Positions 52,201-62,923 of a stretch of DNA of 64,000 nt are shown one piece after another (the stretch's first letter is position 1; every line of letters starts with the position of its first letter). This stretch comes from G964020055 sp964020055. Its GTDB lineage: Bacteria; Pseudomonadota; Alphaproteobacteria; WRAU01; Hepatincolaceae. Where the stretch lies: assembly GCA_964020055.1 (NCBI GenBank), contig OZ026533.1, positions 744,001 to 808,000 of the forward strand, written 5' to 3'. The notes below the pieces were generated by a model. That model was not told the origin of the DNA. It worked only from the letters and a program-made list of their open reading frames with translations, and did no database searches. The translations under genes and the position numbers were made by a program.

Positions 52201-55200
52201 TGTTGCTGTTAATGACAATTTAATTGTAGAAATATTTTGCAAAGTATTCTTATTTGATGAAGTAGTAGCATCTATTTGCTTTTGCTTAACTTCAAAATTC
52301 ATATTAGATATAGATATATTAGAGAAATCTGCGGTATTATTTTTTAATACCCCCCCACCATTTACATTATAATTTACAATATTATTATTAGTATCTTTAT
52401 CAGACATTACAAATGTATTAACAGAAGAAGAAGAACCAATGAATTTTTGAACTTCACTGAAAGATAGCAATTTTCCTGCAGTTGTCTGTATAATTCCATT
52501 TTGTAAATAAAAGGTTGTATCTTTACTCCCTGACATTATAATTGTATTTGTTCCTACATTACCTCTGATGTTCAAATTACCATAGTTTTTTTCACTATCT
52601 AGGTTGAACTTATCATCAAATGTTGTCGCTATAAAGTTTGTCAAATAAGTGAAATTGAATACAACTTGTGAATTTTCAGTTTTGCTAAAATTAGCTTGCA
52701 GGGCTCCTTTCTCATCGAATATGAATGTACCACTGATTAATGAGCTTGAAAAATTAGCTGTTCCTTTCGTAGAACCTTCTCCAAAATCTATTAAATATTC
52801 TCCAGAATGTGAATAATTTCTAAAATTGAAAGTATTATTGACATTTTTATTAAGATGAATTTTATCAAATCTTGAAATAATATCTGTTAATCCTTCAGTT
52901 TTATCTACTGCAAAGGTATCATATAATTTGCCTGCTGGTGGAAGATCAAAGGTAATATTGATGTCTTTGCTAACTTTTGTATAAAAAATACGATCATTTT
53001 TGTTTTCGCTACCACCACCATCTAAAATATAACGGTTTTTTATTTCAGTTGTAACATCATCAATATATACTGTATCATCTCCTGTAGATAAAGTATAAGA
53101 TTGGAAGTTTTTAAGATCATATCCACTTATAACTCCATCTAACCCAGAAGAAGAAAAGTCTAAAGTTACATTTTTATATCCTGCTCCTAATATAACAGAA
53201 TTATTTCCACCTGTACCTCCATCTACAAGTATTTTATGGGCACCAGGTGTTCTTGCTGCAATTGTAACTGTATTTCCTGAAGCATTGTTAAGATTATAAA
53301 TGTAAATGTTTTTAAACTCATCATTACTACCATTACCCATAGCCGCACTATGATATGTTGCTTGTGATGTGTTTAAAAATACTAAATCCCCAGAACCACC
53401 TGGTTCATATGTGATAGAGTTAGTATATTGATTTTCATGGCCTTCAAACATACCTGTCTCTGTTACTTTTTTACTTATATGTATTGCAGTAGAAGAACCT
53501 TCTGTTTTTACACCACCAAAAGAAAGTAACTCTGCAACTTTGGTAGAACTAGAGTTTTGATTGAATCTAAGAGAAGTTATTCCAGTTTTTACATAATTAA
53601 CATACACATCTGCAACACCTGGAGTATCACCTACATAAAATATAGCAGTAGAACCACTTGGAGCTGAAAATTTTACAGGTTTAGCTTCACTAAGACTTGC
53701 AACATGAACTTCAGAGGTTTTACTAACTTTTATATCTGAAAAGTATTGATAAGTTTGATTATAAGTAGTATTATTAGGCCCTTCCTCTGTAACATTTATG
53801 TTACCATCGTTATATCTAAAAATTAACTTGTTTGTTATTGTTACTTTTCCAAAATCTATCGAATTAGTATATTGTGTTCCTGATTTATCATGTTCTTGTA
53901 TTCCTGCAAATTGAATACTAGATCCGATTTGATAAATATCGCTTCCGTTTTTTACACCTATTATTTTAGTTACATGTGATAACAAATCTGTTTTTGTTAT
54001 TTTACTTCCTGCTGAGTCAAATTGCTTATTAACTGTAACTTGCCCAGGGCTACCGAAAATATATGTTGTTGTAGGAGAATTTTCTAATTCTGTATAATCA
54101 AATGTATTATCAGATTGTCCATTTCTCAAACCACCATCTATAATATAACCTTTAGATGTGTCATTAGCTTGAAACTTAAAAGTACCTTTTCCGGTTAATT
54201 TATAGTTAGATATATTTATTAAATTATAACCATATGTACTAAAATTCGATAATTGATTAGAAGTAAAATCATGTCTAGCTGTATCTGTTGCGGGATTGCC
54301 ATAAAACTTTTCAAAACTCACAACATCTAAAGCACCACCATTTATAGTTACTACCTTCCATGTTTGATTATTACTATGATCTATAATAGAGTAAATATTT
54401 TGTTTACCAGTTATTCCTGTAATACTGTTTGCATTTTTTATTAAATCTTTATAAGTAGAACCTTTGTTTATTGTATAATAACCATTTACATCTGTATTAA
54501 AATCTACATTTAGCCCATCAAAATTAGTATTGGCACTAGCATAAGATATATGCATTTCCCCTGTTGAACTTGATAGATAAGTATGGTTTCTGTTATAAGC
54601 AGCATTTATATCAATTTTTTTACTTCCTGCATATTCTAAAATAGAAATACCTTTTAGTGAATCACTATATGAACCTCTTATAACTTTGCTATCTTCTGCG
54701 TAGAAAGTAATGTTATCAGTAGTGTTTTTATAAATCATTTTTAAAATAGAAGAATCAGCGCTAACATAAACATTTTGTTGTAAAGCATCTTGAATAACAA
54801 TATTTATATGTTTTACTTTATTTGTAAAGTTATATATGCTCAGATTTTTGGTTTTAAAACTACTTGCACTATGCATACCACCATCAGATACAGATACTTT
54901 ATCCCATTGCGCATTTTCTGTAGTTAAATCTAATGTTAAATTTTCAATACTTGCGTCAAAGATAATAGCATTATTCATATCTGAAGATGTATTAAAATTA
55001 CCTTGTATTGTGATACCATCTAAAAATGTAATATCTGAATTTGAAACTTTATAATCATCATGAACATTACTACCTACAAAGTTTTTAATATTTTCATAAG
55101 TATCTTTATTATCTCCAGATTTATTAACTACCCCAGATCCATTGCCTATAATATTTACTGTAACACCAACAGTAGATTTTTGATAAGATAAAGTATTGTC

Positions 55201-58200
55201 TGCATTTTCATGACCTACAAAAACATACGACTCAATTCCATATGACAAAAATGAAGACCCAACAGAACTACCTTTTATATAATTAAAATTAACAACTTTA
55301 TAAGAACTCCATTGGTTATCGCCGCCATTAGTTGATAACTTACCTGTAGAAGCATCAAACATGAAGTATTTGTCAGAACTAGAAGCATCTATAAGATTCA
55401 TTGTAGATCTATCATTTGGATTGTAATTTCCACCATTTATAAGTTTATATGGTATTTGAGAGGCATCTACAGAGCCTTTAACTAATAACACATTTTGTTT
55501 ATTATCTGCAAGACGAAGATTTGACGTACCTTTGATAGTAGATACATCTACTGAATTACTCCCATTTTCACTAGCGGATAAAGTTCCGCCTGTTAGGTTG
55601 TAATAAATCTTATAATTTACATCTATTTTTAATGTGTTATTAGAGCCGTTCGCATTATCAAATGCTCCACTTGCAGGTGTATTATATCCTAAATTAACAT
55701 TTAAACTTTGAGATCCGGATAAAGCTGTTAAATCTGTTATTCTTACAGTATCTGAACCTTGAGACCCTTTTATATTTCTAAATGATTTATCATAACTATC
55801 GTAATCTGTACCAGGATTGTCTGTAGTGCCTTTATATACTCTTGCTTCATTTAAATTTATTAATATACCCTGTTTTTCAGCCCCTACTTTACTATAATCT
55901 AGAGTATTATTGTTGGCACTATCATCGCCACCTTTAAATTCACTACTTTTGTTATAAATAGCATAAATATAACTATCTGATGCAACTTCATAGGTTTTAA
56001 TATTATAAAAGCTAGTATCAATTTTTTTATTTGTGGAATTAAGTATTACGCTACCTTTTTCCCCTGCTGACTGATTCAAATCTAATGTAACAGCGCCAGC
56101 ATTTTTAAATGTAACTTTTGTATATGATATTTCCCCACCTTCAAATTTTAATCCAAACAGACTTTCTGTTGTAAAAGCTTCTTGGGTAAAATTGACTAAA
56201 GAATGATTTTTACCTAAATCAAAAGAATGGAAATTAAGCAATTGTTTATCAAAAGAACCTTCAGAAAGGGAGTATGCTACTCCAACCTGTAAACCGGCAT
56301 TTATGTTTACTGTCATAAATTTATCAGCAGTAGTTTCAAAATCATCAAATTTGATACTATTAGCAAAAACATCTTCAGGATTCTCAGAACCTGAAATCTT
56401 CTTGTAACCATTAGCATCTATTATATTTAACTCTGATTTGATTATATCTTTATATAATCTTACAGTGTCATTAGCATTTTTACTAAGAGTTAACTTGTTA
56501 ATATTTTGTGCTATATCTGAATATCTTTCACCATTATCGTATCTTCTATTAAGATTAATTTTATCAGAAATACTTACATCAAGACCTAAGCTATCATCAT
56601 CTGCATAAGTTAAATGATTTTGACCTTCAGATGTTTTACCTTTTTCTCCACCATCAATAGATAGACCAGCTTTGTAATGCTTTACATTATAAGTATTATT
56701 ACCTTCTTTAGTTCCTTTTATACTATTTATAGAATATATTCCGTTATGATTTTTGATTTGCCATGTAACATTTGCAACTGTAATATCTTGTGCTTGCCCA
56801 TTATCTGGATTATTTGTTAAATTCAAATTCAAATCCTTATATTCAGAACTTACAATACGACTAAAATCTAAAGTATTTGTTCCAGAACCACCATGCAACT
56901 CTACACTTTTTGCTTCTGCGCTTTCAAATGCTAAATATCTATCGTTATAGCTTGACCCTATAATTTGTTGTATTCTATCATATGAGTCATAATCAGAAGA
57001 AGAGTTAGCAGCTATTTCATCTGCTGTCTTATCTCCTTTATATATTTTTCCATTCAAAAAATCAAATGTCATACCTTTTGAAGAATATTGATAATCCAAT
57101 ACGTTTTGAATATCAGCTCTATCATTACCTATAACTTTATAATTTTTATTTCCATCTAAATAAAATGTATTCTTTTTTTCTGAACTCCCTAAAATAGTAG
57201 TAACATTAGCTAAAAAATCTGTTCCTTGATCTCCTTTTTTAACCTGGTTTATATCTAAACGAAATTCAATTTCTTCATTTACATTTCTATAATCTGCAGT
57301 ATTTTTGCCACCTTTACCATCAAAACTATAGTTACCTGTAGCAACTGCTTCAAATAAATTATCATGATTAGAACCTACTATATTACTAATACCTTTAAAA
57401 ATTAACTTGTTATTAGCATCACCTACAAACTCTGCATTTTCTGGGTTTTTAAGATACCCAAAATTCACAACTACGGTACCATTTACAATTGTGAATTTTA
57501 AACCGTTTTTTCCACCATCATCTTTTATTATATCTTGCAATGTGTTTAGTTTTTCGAAATCCACAGTGTTCTTACTGTTTTCTGAACTAAAATCAACATT
57601 ATAGTCCTTGATGTTATCAAATTTTGTTATTTGATCCGTAAAAGAGATTGTGTCATCACCTTTAGAACCTTGCAAATTAGTTATGTTTTTGAAAAAATCT
57701 ATACCACCTTTTCTGTAAACACTTGATCTTTCCGTTTTGTCACCGTTTATATAGAATTTAACACCAGAAGCACCAGCTACTAATTTAGATCCTAAATATG
57801 AAATTGTATTTTTTCCACCTTTTCCGTCATATTCCATATTTGCTGAAGCATTTTCGAAAACATCTAGATTAAAAGTATCATCTCCTTGTGAACCTTGCAC
57901 TTCAGAAATATTTGCGACATATTTAGTACCATTTTGTAAACTTAAATCAAATGTATCTGTACCACCACCAGTTTTAACTATTGTAGCCTTACCATATTTA
58001 TTGTTTTGATCTCCTGATACCAATGTATATACTATAGGGCCATTTATAGTTTCATATGTAAGGGTATCTCTACCACCACCACCATTAAAATCATGACTTC
58101 CTAAAAGATCTCCACTTATTATATCGTCACTTGGAGTCAAAATTATTGAATTAATATTCATTAATGTATCTTGTTGAGATGATAAATAATCTGAACCTGT

Positions 58201-60561
58201 AGTTTTATATACCTTTTGTGCACCTACATCATATCTTATCCCTGTAGTTACTTTAGAATAATCAACTTTATTATCGCCTTCATTTCCATCAAATGTATAT
58301 GATGAAAGATAATCACTAATGAAAGTATCGTTTTTAACTGTACCTTTTATATGTTGAATATTCATTATATTATCTCTATAAGCAGAAGTTGTCCCTCCTT
58401 TATATACGATAGCTCTGTTTTTAGCAACTGTTTGAAAAACTATACCTTGCTCTTGAATATCTCCTGGTAATAATGATGTATCCATTTGGGAATAATCTAC
58501 TTTATTACCTGAGTCACTTTTTCCATTAATTGTCATTATATTAAATAATGTGTTTATACCTGCAATAAAGGTATCTCCTTGATTTGCTCGGCCTTCAAAT
58601 ACATTAAAATTTGTAAATTTAAGTATCACATTATCTTCATTTTTAGATATGCTCGATTGTACTATACTTGTTTGTATATTAACTGTTGAAGCTCCTGTAA
58701 AGTTTTCACCGTCTAAATTTATAGTATATTGATAAAGAGGTGAACTAGAGCGTGCAGCTGGCGCATTTGAAGGCGCTGGAGAATAACCTGTGATGTTATA
58801 TATTATTCCAGATGTTGTAGCTGCATATCTATCTGATACATATAGTGTATTATTATCATTTGACAAAAACACACGTGATACTTTAGTTAAAATATCAGCT
58901 CCAGACGAACTAGACTTATTAACAAGCAAACTACCATCTTCGATTTCATTCTGCATTGCTGTTTTTCTAGTTTGATCTGCTGGAGACTGCATTAAAGATG
59001 ACAATGTATCTTTGTCATATCCTAAATATAAACTAAGAGGTATATTTGTTGATGGTAAAGTATTATAATACTCATCTTTGAAATTTACTTTTGTACTATC
59101 TATATCATCTTTAAAGTTATTATAATAAACAGTATTATTACCAGCATTACCAGTTCCTTTAATGATATCATACCCTAAAGAACCCCAAACTTTATTGTTT
59201 TCTCCATTTCCAAAATATATTGTATCGTCACCTGCTCCTGTAAAAATTTTATTATCACCACCTGCAGACTTAATATTACTTCCAGATGACCCTGTAATGA
59301 TAATATCATTACCTGTTCCTGTTTCAAGATTGATTGGACTAGGTGATGAAGAAAGTAAACGAATATTTTTTGTATCACCTAATTTATTTAAATCAGTTCC
59401 TCTTCTAACGGCTGTTACTGCTACAGCTTGAGTAATATCTGTTATTTTTTCTAGTCCAGATGCCTCATCTATGTAAGTCATTCGATACTTTAACTCAAAC
59501 CTAGTATCTGGTAAATCTGCAGCAACAGATACAATACCATTTATAGTTTTATCAGCAGTTAACCCAGATACATTATATTTTACAGATCCATCAGGTTCAA
59601 CAATCGGAGAGCCTATTAACGCACCACCTGCTGAAGGATCTAATGATATTTTTGCAGCAACTGATTTAGGGATAAAAATAGCTATACTAGTAGGATCAAC
59701 ACCTCCACCATAATTTAATTTAAGACCATAACTTATTTTATCAGTTCTATTTACTACAAATAAATTCTGATTTGATGTATCTTTGATATCTTTTTTTACT
59801 AACAAGTTTGTTGGATCATCAGTCTCAAAAGGGCCAGATTTAAACTTATATGGTGTATAGGTTGTATCATTCATTGTTATTTGTTCTGATTTTTCCATAA
59901 CAGAACCATACATAATTGAAGTTTTTACACTAGGTTCTTTGACTGCATGAGAAGTTCCAGGTTTATTTTTATCATTATCTTGATTAAATGGTTTATTCGT
60001 AGTGAAATTATTTGGAACAAAAGCACCTTTCCCTGAATATGCCAAGGTATCTGTAGACTTTCCTTGTGGATCAATAACTGAACTTTGAATGCCCTTAGTT
60101 ACCATATCAGTTATACCATCTCCAGTTATTGGAGTTCCAGCTGTTAAATCTGCTTCTGATTCAGATGCCTGCTTTACCACTTTTGGCTGTGTATTTACTA
60201 ATTTAACTTCATCTCTATTAGTTAGTATCAAAATAGCTTCATCATAGTTTAATACCTCAGCTTTTGATAAAAACTGATCTAATGAGTAAGAATTACCATT
60301 TGGATCTTGTAAAACTGGTGCAGTATTAGAAAAACCTATAGATGCTAAGGAAGCTAAAGTAATTGTAGAACCATTATTGAAAATAATTTGAACATCACCT
60401 TCTATAACTTCTACCTTTATATCATTAATATCGAAATTTAAAATTATGACATCTTCAGGTCGAACATAAGCAATTGCTTTAGTATTTGAAGATTCAGGCA
60501 TGTTTATATCTATACCTGTAGGATTATATTCAACTACTTGTGTTCTTTTATTACCTGCCAT
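49222..60561 (-). CDS. Giant RTX-like secreted protein, 3,779 residues
   Basis: The start at 60561 (MAGNKRTQVVEYNP) is preferred to the GTG at 60621 because GGAG lies six bases upstream and the protein then aligns with the other giants. Residues about 20-95 are the BapA-prefix-like domain (YVRPEDVIILNFDIND, then NNGSTITLASLASIG, then APVLQD). Residues about 100-225 are a polar linker. An Ig-like segment near 280-400 follows, and from about 417 there are RTX-like motifs (GTGNDIIITGSSGSN, GAGDDTIYFGNGENN). Units of about 80-110 residues then repeat with the pattern D-F/I-NI-x-x-I-x-GS...D-x-F...GG-x-G-x-NT-x-x-Y, down to about residue 2,500. The C-terminal third is less repetitive and the end is acidic and histidine-rich (YDPNDPHSRSH). 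No Sec signal is seen. Type I export is inferred. It has no near-identical partner here. Confidence 0.9.
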   Translation of the reverse strand: MAGNKRTQVVEYNPTGIDINMPESSNTKAIAYVRPEDVIILNFDINDIKVEVIEGDVQIIFNNGSTITLASLASIGFSNTAPVLQDPNGNSYSLDQFLSKAEVLNYDEAILILTNRDEVKLVNTQPKVVKQASESEADLTAGTPITGDGITDMVTKGIQSSVIDPQGKSTDTLAYSGKGAFVPNNFTTNKPFNQDNDKNKPGTSHAVKEPSVKTSIMYGSVMEKSEQITMNDTTYTPYKFKSGPFETDDPTNLLVKKDIKDTSNQNLFVVNRTDKISYGLKLNYGGGVDPTSIAIFIPKSVAAKISLDPSAGGALIGSPIVEPDGSVKYNVSGLTADKTINGIVSVAADLPDTRFELKYRMTYIDEASGLEKITDITQAVAVTAVRRGTDLNKLGDTKNIRLLSSSPSPINLETGTGNDIIITGSSGSNIKSAGGDNKIFTGAGDDTIYFGNGENNKVWGSLGYDIIKGTGNAGNNTVYYNNFKDDIDSTKVNFKDEYYNTLPSTNIPLSLYLGYDKDTLSSLMQSPADQTRKTAMQNEIEDGSLLVNKSSSSGADILTKVSRVFLSNDNNTLYVSDRYAATTSGIIYNITGYSPAPSNAPAARSSSPLYQYTINLDGENFTGASTVNIQTSIVQSSISKNEDNVILKFTNFNVFEGRANQGDTFIAGINTLFNIMTINGKSDSGNKVDYSQMDTSLLPGDIQEQGIVFQTVAKNRAIVYKGGTTSAYRDNIMNIQHIKGTVKNDTFISDYLSSYTFDGNEGDNKVDYSKVTTGIRYDVGAQKVYKTTGSDYLSSQQDTLMNINSIILTPSDDIISGDLLGSHDFNGGGGRDTLTYETINGPIVYTLVSGDQNNKYGKATIVKTGGGTDTFDLSLQNGTKYVANISEVQGSQGDDTFNLDVFENASANMEYDGKGGKNTISYLGSKLVAGASGVKFYINGDKTERSSVYRKGGIDFFKNITNLQGSKGDDTISFTDQITKFDNIKDYNVDFSSENSKNTVDFEKLNTLQDIIKDDGGKNGLKFTIVNGTVVVNFGYLKNPENAEFVGDANNKLIFKGISNIVGSNHDNLFEAVATGNYSFDGKGGKNTADYRNVNEEIEFRLDINQVKKGDQGTDFLANVTTILGSSEKKNTFYLDGNKNYKVIGNDRADIQNVLDYQYSSKGMTFDFLNGKIYKGDKTADEIAANSSSDYDSYDRIQQIIGSSYNDRYLAFESAEAKSVELHGGSGTNTLDFSRIVSSEYKDLNLNLTNNPDNGQAQDITVANVTWQIKNHNGIYSINSIKGTKEGNNTYNVKHYKAGLSIDGGEKGKTSEGQNHLTYADDDSLGLDVSISDKINLNRRYDNGERYSDIAQNINKLTLSKNANDTVRLYKDIIKSELNIIDANGYKKISGSENPEDVFANSIKFDDFETTADKFMTVNINAGLQVGVAYSLSEGSFDKQLLNFHSFDLGKNHSLVNFTQEAFTTESLFGLKFEGGEISYTKVTFKNAGAVTLDLNQSAGEKGSVILNSTNKKIDTSFYNIKTYEVASDSYIYAIYNKSSEFKGGDDSANNNTLDYSKVGAEKQGILINLNEARVYKGTTDNPGTDYDSYDKSFRNIKGSQGSDTVRITDLTALSGSQSLNVNLGYNTPASGAFDNANGSNNTLKIDVNYKIYYNLTGGTLSASENGSNSVDVSTIKGTSNLRLADNKQNVLLVKGSVDASQIPYKLINGGNYNPNDRSTMNLIDASSSDKYFMFDASTGKLSTNGGDNQWSSYKVVNFNYIKGSSVGSSFLSYGIESYVFVGHENADNTLSYQKSTVGVTVNIIGNGSGVVNKSGDNKDTYENIKNFVGSNVHDDYKVSNSDITFLDGITIQGNFNTSSDMNNAIIFDASIENLTLDLTTENAQWDKVSVSDGGMHSASSFKTKNLSIYNFTNKVKHINIVIQDALQQNVYVSADSSILKMIYKNTTDNITFYAEDSKVIRGSYSDSLKGISILEYAGSKKIDINAAYNRNHTYLSSSTGEMHISYASANTNFDGLNVDFNTDVNGYYTINKGSTYKDLIKNANSITGITGKQNIYSIIDHSNNQTWKVVTINGGALDVVSFEKFYGNPATDTARHDFTSNQLSNFSTYGYNLINISNYKLTGKGTFKFQANDTSKGYIIDGGLRNGQSDNTFDYTELENSPTTTYIFGSPGQVTVNKQFDSAGSKITKTDLLSHVTKIIGVKNGSDIYQIGSSIQFAGIQEHDKSGTQYTNSIDFGKVTITNKLIFRYNDGNINVTEEGPNNTTYNQTYQYFSDIKVSKTSEVHVASLSEAKPVKFSAPSGSTAIFYVGDTPGVADVYVNYVKTGITSLRFNQNSSSTKVAELLSFGGVKTEGSSTAIHISKKVTETGMFEGHENQYTNSITYEPGGSGDLVFLNTSQATYHSAAMGNGSNDEFKNIYIYNLNNASGNTVTIAARTPGAHKILVDGGTGGNNSVILGAGYKNVTLDFSSSGLDGVISGYDLKNFQSYTLSTGDDTVYIDDVTTEIKNRYILDGGGSENKNDRIFYTKVSKDINITFDLPPAGKLYDTFAVDKTEGLTDIISRFDKIHLNKNVNNTFNFRNYSHSGEYLIDFGEGSTKGTANFSSSLISGTFIFDEKGALQANFSKTENSQVVFNFTYLTNFIATTFDDKFNLDSEKNYGNLNIRGNVGTNTIIMSGSKDTTFYLQNGIIQTTAGKLLSFSEVQKFIGSSSSVNTFVMSDKDTNNNIVNYNVNGGGVLKNNTADFSNISISNMNFEVKQKQIDATTSSNKNTLQNISTIKLSLTATNVVKIIEKGNYYNNELNLEGGNNADNTIDFTGYTDYSGGIIDLNYNSRTVATLTGINYILTNFTTVKMVAGSVITVNIDTVNFNKIQNFIATASLSAPNASTDFNLKNSSGNLQRVAINLSSNLIEYSSSQIKLNGVFNINVDPIKVVTVKIIDPSQVRSNVILSKPTDGVTNTLDLTGLIISNGNSSYLLNIEYSYYNNSMTMKLEGANGKQITNVTDLIASNASATMVFTRNNPVVEGVTSTDTIRTITAGAAANQTLRIDSSLSSPDGEGGAIVIDDTGIILGQDKSNYFNAEKITAGYMRFKNFKSIIAENNTNENVHVKLNSANIGKLTHITLATASNISVIHQMNLSSMKSAVSLLMDQSSIAYLNVTGGTVSADAQNTIKLTGFNYIYLSKGHNHTITVKDIQTNIHLYSDTQSSADVKTSYIVNDTISNVYLSKKTVLEHEEIGFYLTKNGAANPETSTSGIMLPNALSLSSPNEVETVNFIIGKSPFTSSGNTTDTEHTVTFKDLNNTTQTITNVKNINLFGWWSNLKGTLELGKAASFIIEKNEATNATFRNTVNMTFNPGVTGTLINLAAPYLVQHAVSEYPALARDYNILTVKGYIANGIDINTSITIKQGQASHKPVILMPLVMTAGDDARVTPQRAHGRSEVVVTYPKKNTSVELIYTKGDQIEGTHLSSAGGMIGANIKNTSDSSNVTVYNANYIILENGGFLKFNQSFIDLIKSRLTSEIDTSKVWGWNTLGEAHAYAGTGANDDNLSLAGMHIIDRSGTAVFNYPVISAYSSNSHIDGNYYIVKDSSGGQQAKVEVYNFLYFKADTNLNARSIGVSYDVGTEHIMRGGAIDKQPLYMDEAKEVVIHDVRDGAIVNCKEDASVSFANQGLTAHWAVGSKDIAVKIGAEEYTLKKGDYLIVQNEDKTRTMYINHAKETNLENNPTEQRDDSLNENGNWNVHDGSSMHHELPATPHVTEEDVSGSSGYDPNDPHSRSH

Positions 60562-60690
60562 TTGGATCTCCATAAGTAAGCATATATTTTTTTTAATCTT
60601 TTTGAAATAGCATTTCAACACTATTACAATAAACTATTCATCGTAATAAACCAAGGTATAACTAGAAAAGTTTTATTATCATTCAATCTT

Positions 60691-60707
60691 AAGCAATAAA
60701 ATTGCTT
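60691..60707. promoter_or_regulatory. Inverted repeat upstream of the third giant gene
   Basis: AAGCAATAAAATTGCTT is an inverted repeat with 7-base arms, 130-146 bases upstream of the start at 60561. It matches the element at 16323-16339, which lies at the same distance from its gene. A shared regulator is inferred. Confidence 0.5.
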
Positions 60708-61065
60708 AGATTATTTATATAGAAAATTTAAATGATGATATTCAATTATAGTTTAGAAATATATAAATATCATAGTAATATGATTTATCATTTTGAACTA
60801 AAAGTTAGATAAATAAAACAATAGTTTTTCTTTTATTAAAATAAAAGACTATATAATAAATATTTAATACAAAACATTCAGTATAAATTAATTATATTTA
60901 TGTATTGATGACTTTTCAGTTTATTAAAATAAGCAAAATATAATAACGTTATTGCATAAAATAAAGTGTCTAATCTTAATATAATACTTTAAAACTAATT
61001 GTATTAATGTTTTATATTAAAGCATCACTTCAAAAGAAACACTACATAATTAAAATAGATATAAA
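60708..61065. other. AT-rich intergenic stretch between the third giant gene and 16S
   Basis: No coding frame or RNA gene was recognised. It should hold the promoter of the third giant gene (transcribed leftward), but no single -35/-10 pair stands out. Confidence 0.5.
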
Positions 61066-61099
61066 AAAAGCTAACAATAAATTAATACTGTTAGCTTTT
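61066..61099 (-). terminator. Terminator of the 16S transcript
   Basis: AAAAGCTAACA and its complement TGTTAGCTTTT form an 11-base stem around a 12-base loop. On the minus strand the stem is followed by a run of seven T residues. It lies just after the 16S processing stem, so the 16S unit appears to be transcribed alone. Confidence 0.85.
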
Positions 61100-61108
61100 A
61101 TAAATTAA

Positions 61109-62755
<1,647 letters not shown>

Positions 62756-62819
62756 TCTTAACTTATTCGATATCTACTTCCGGTCAGTTTCTTTCTTGCT
62801 TCAACCAACCGACTTCATT

Positions 62820-62848
62820 AATATAGTACTTCTTATTTACTTTGTCAA
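62820..62848 (-). promoter_or_regulatory. 16S rRNA promoter
   Basis: On the minus strand a perfect TTGACA (62843-62848), a 17-base spacer and TATATT (62820-62825) face 16S. The predicted start is near 62812, giving a leader of about 135 bases that includes the processing stem. It is the best promoter match in the window. Confidence 0.85.
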
Positions 62849-62923
62849 AATCTTTTTCATTTCTCTTTAAACTATTTTCTTAAATCCCTTAAAATAAGTG
62901 TTTGTAGGTTTTATATATTCCTA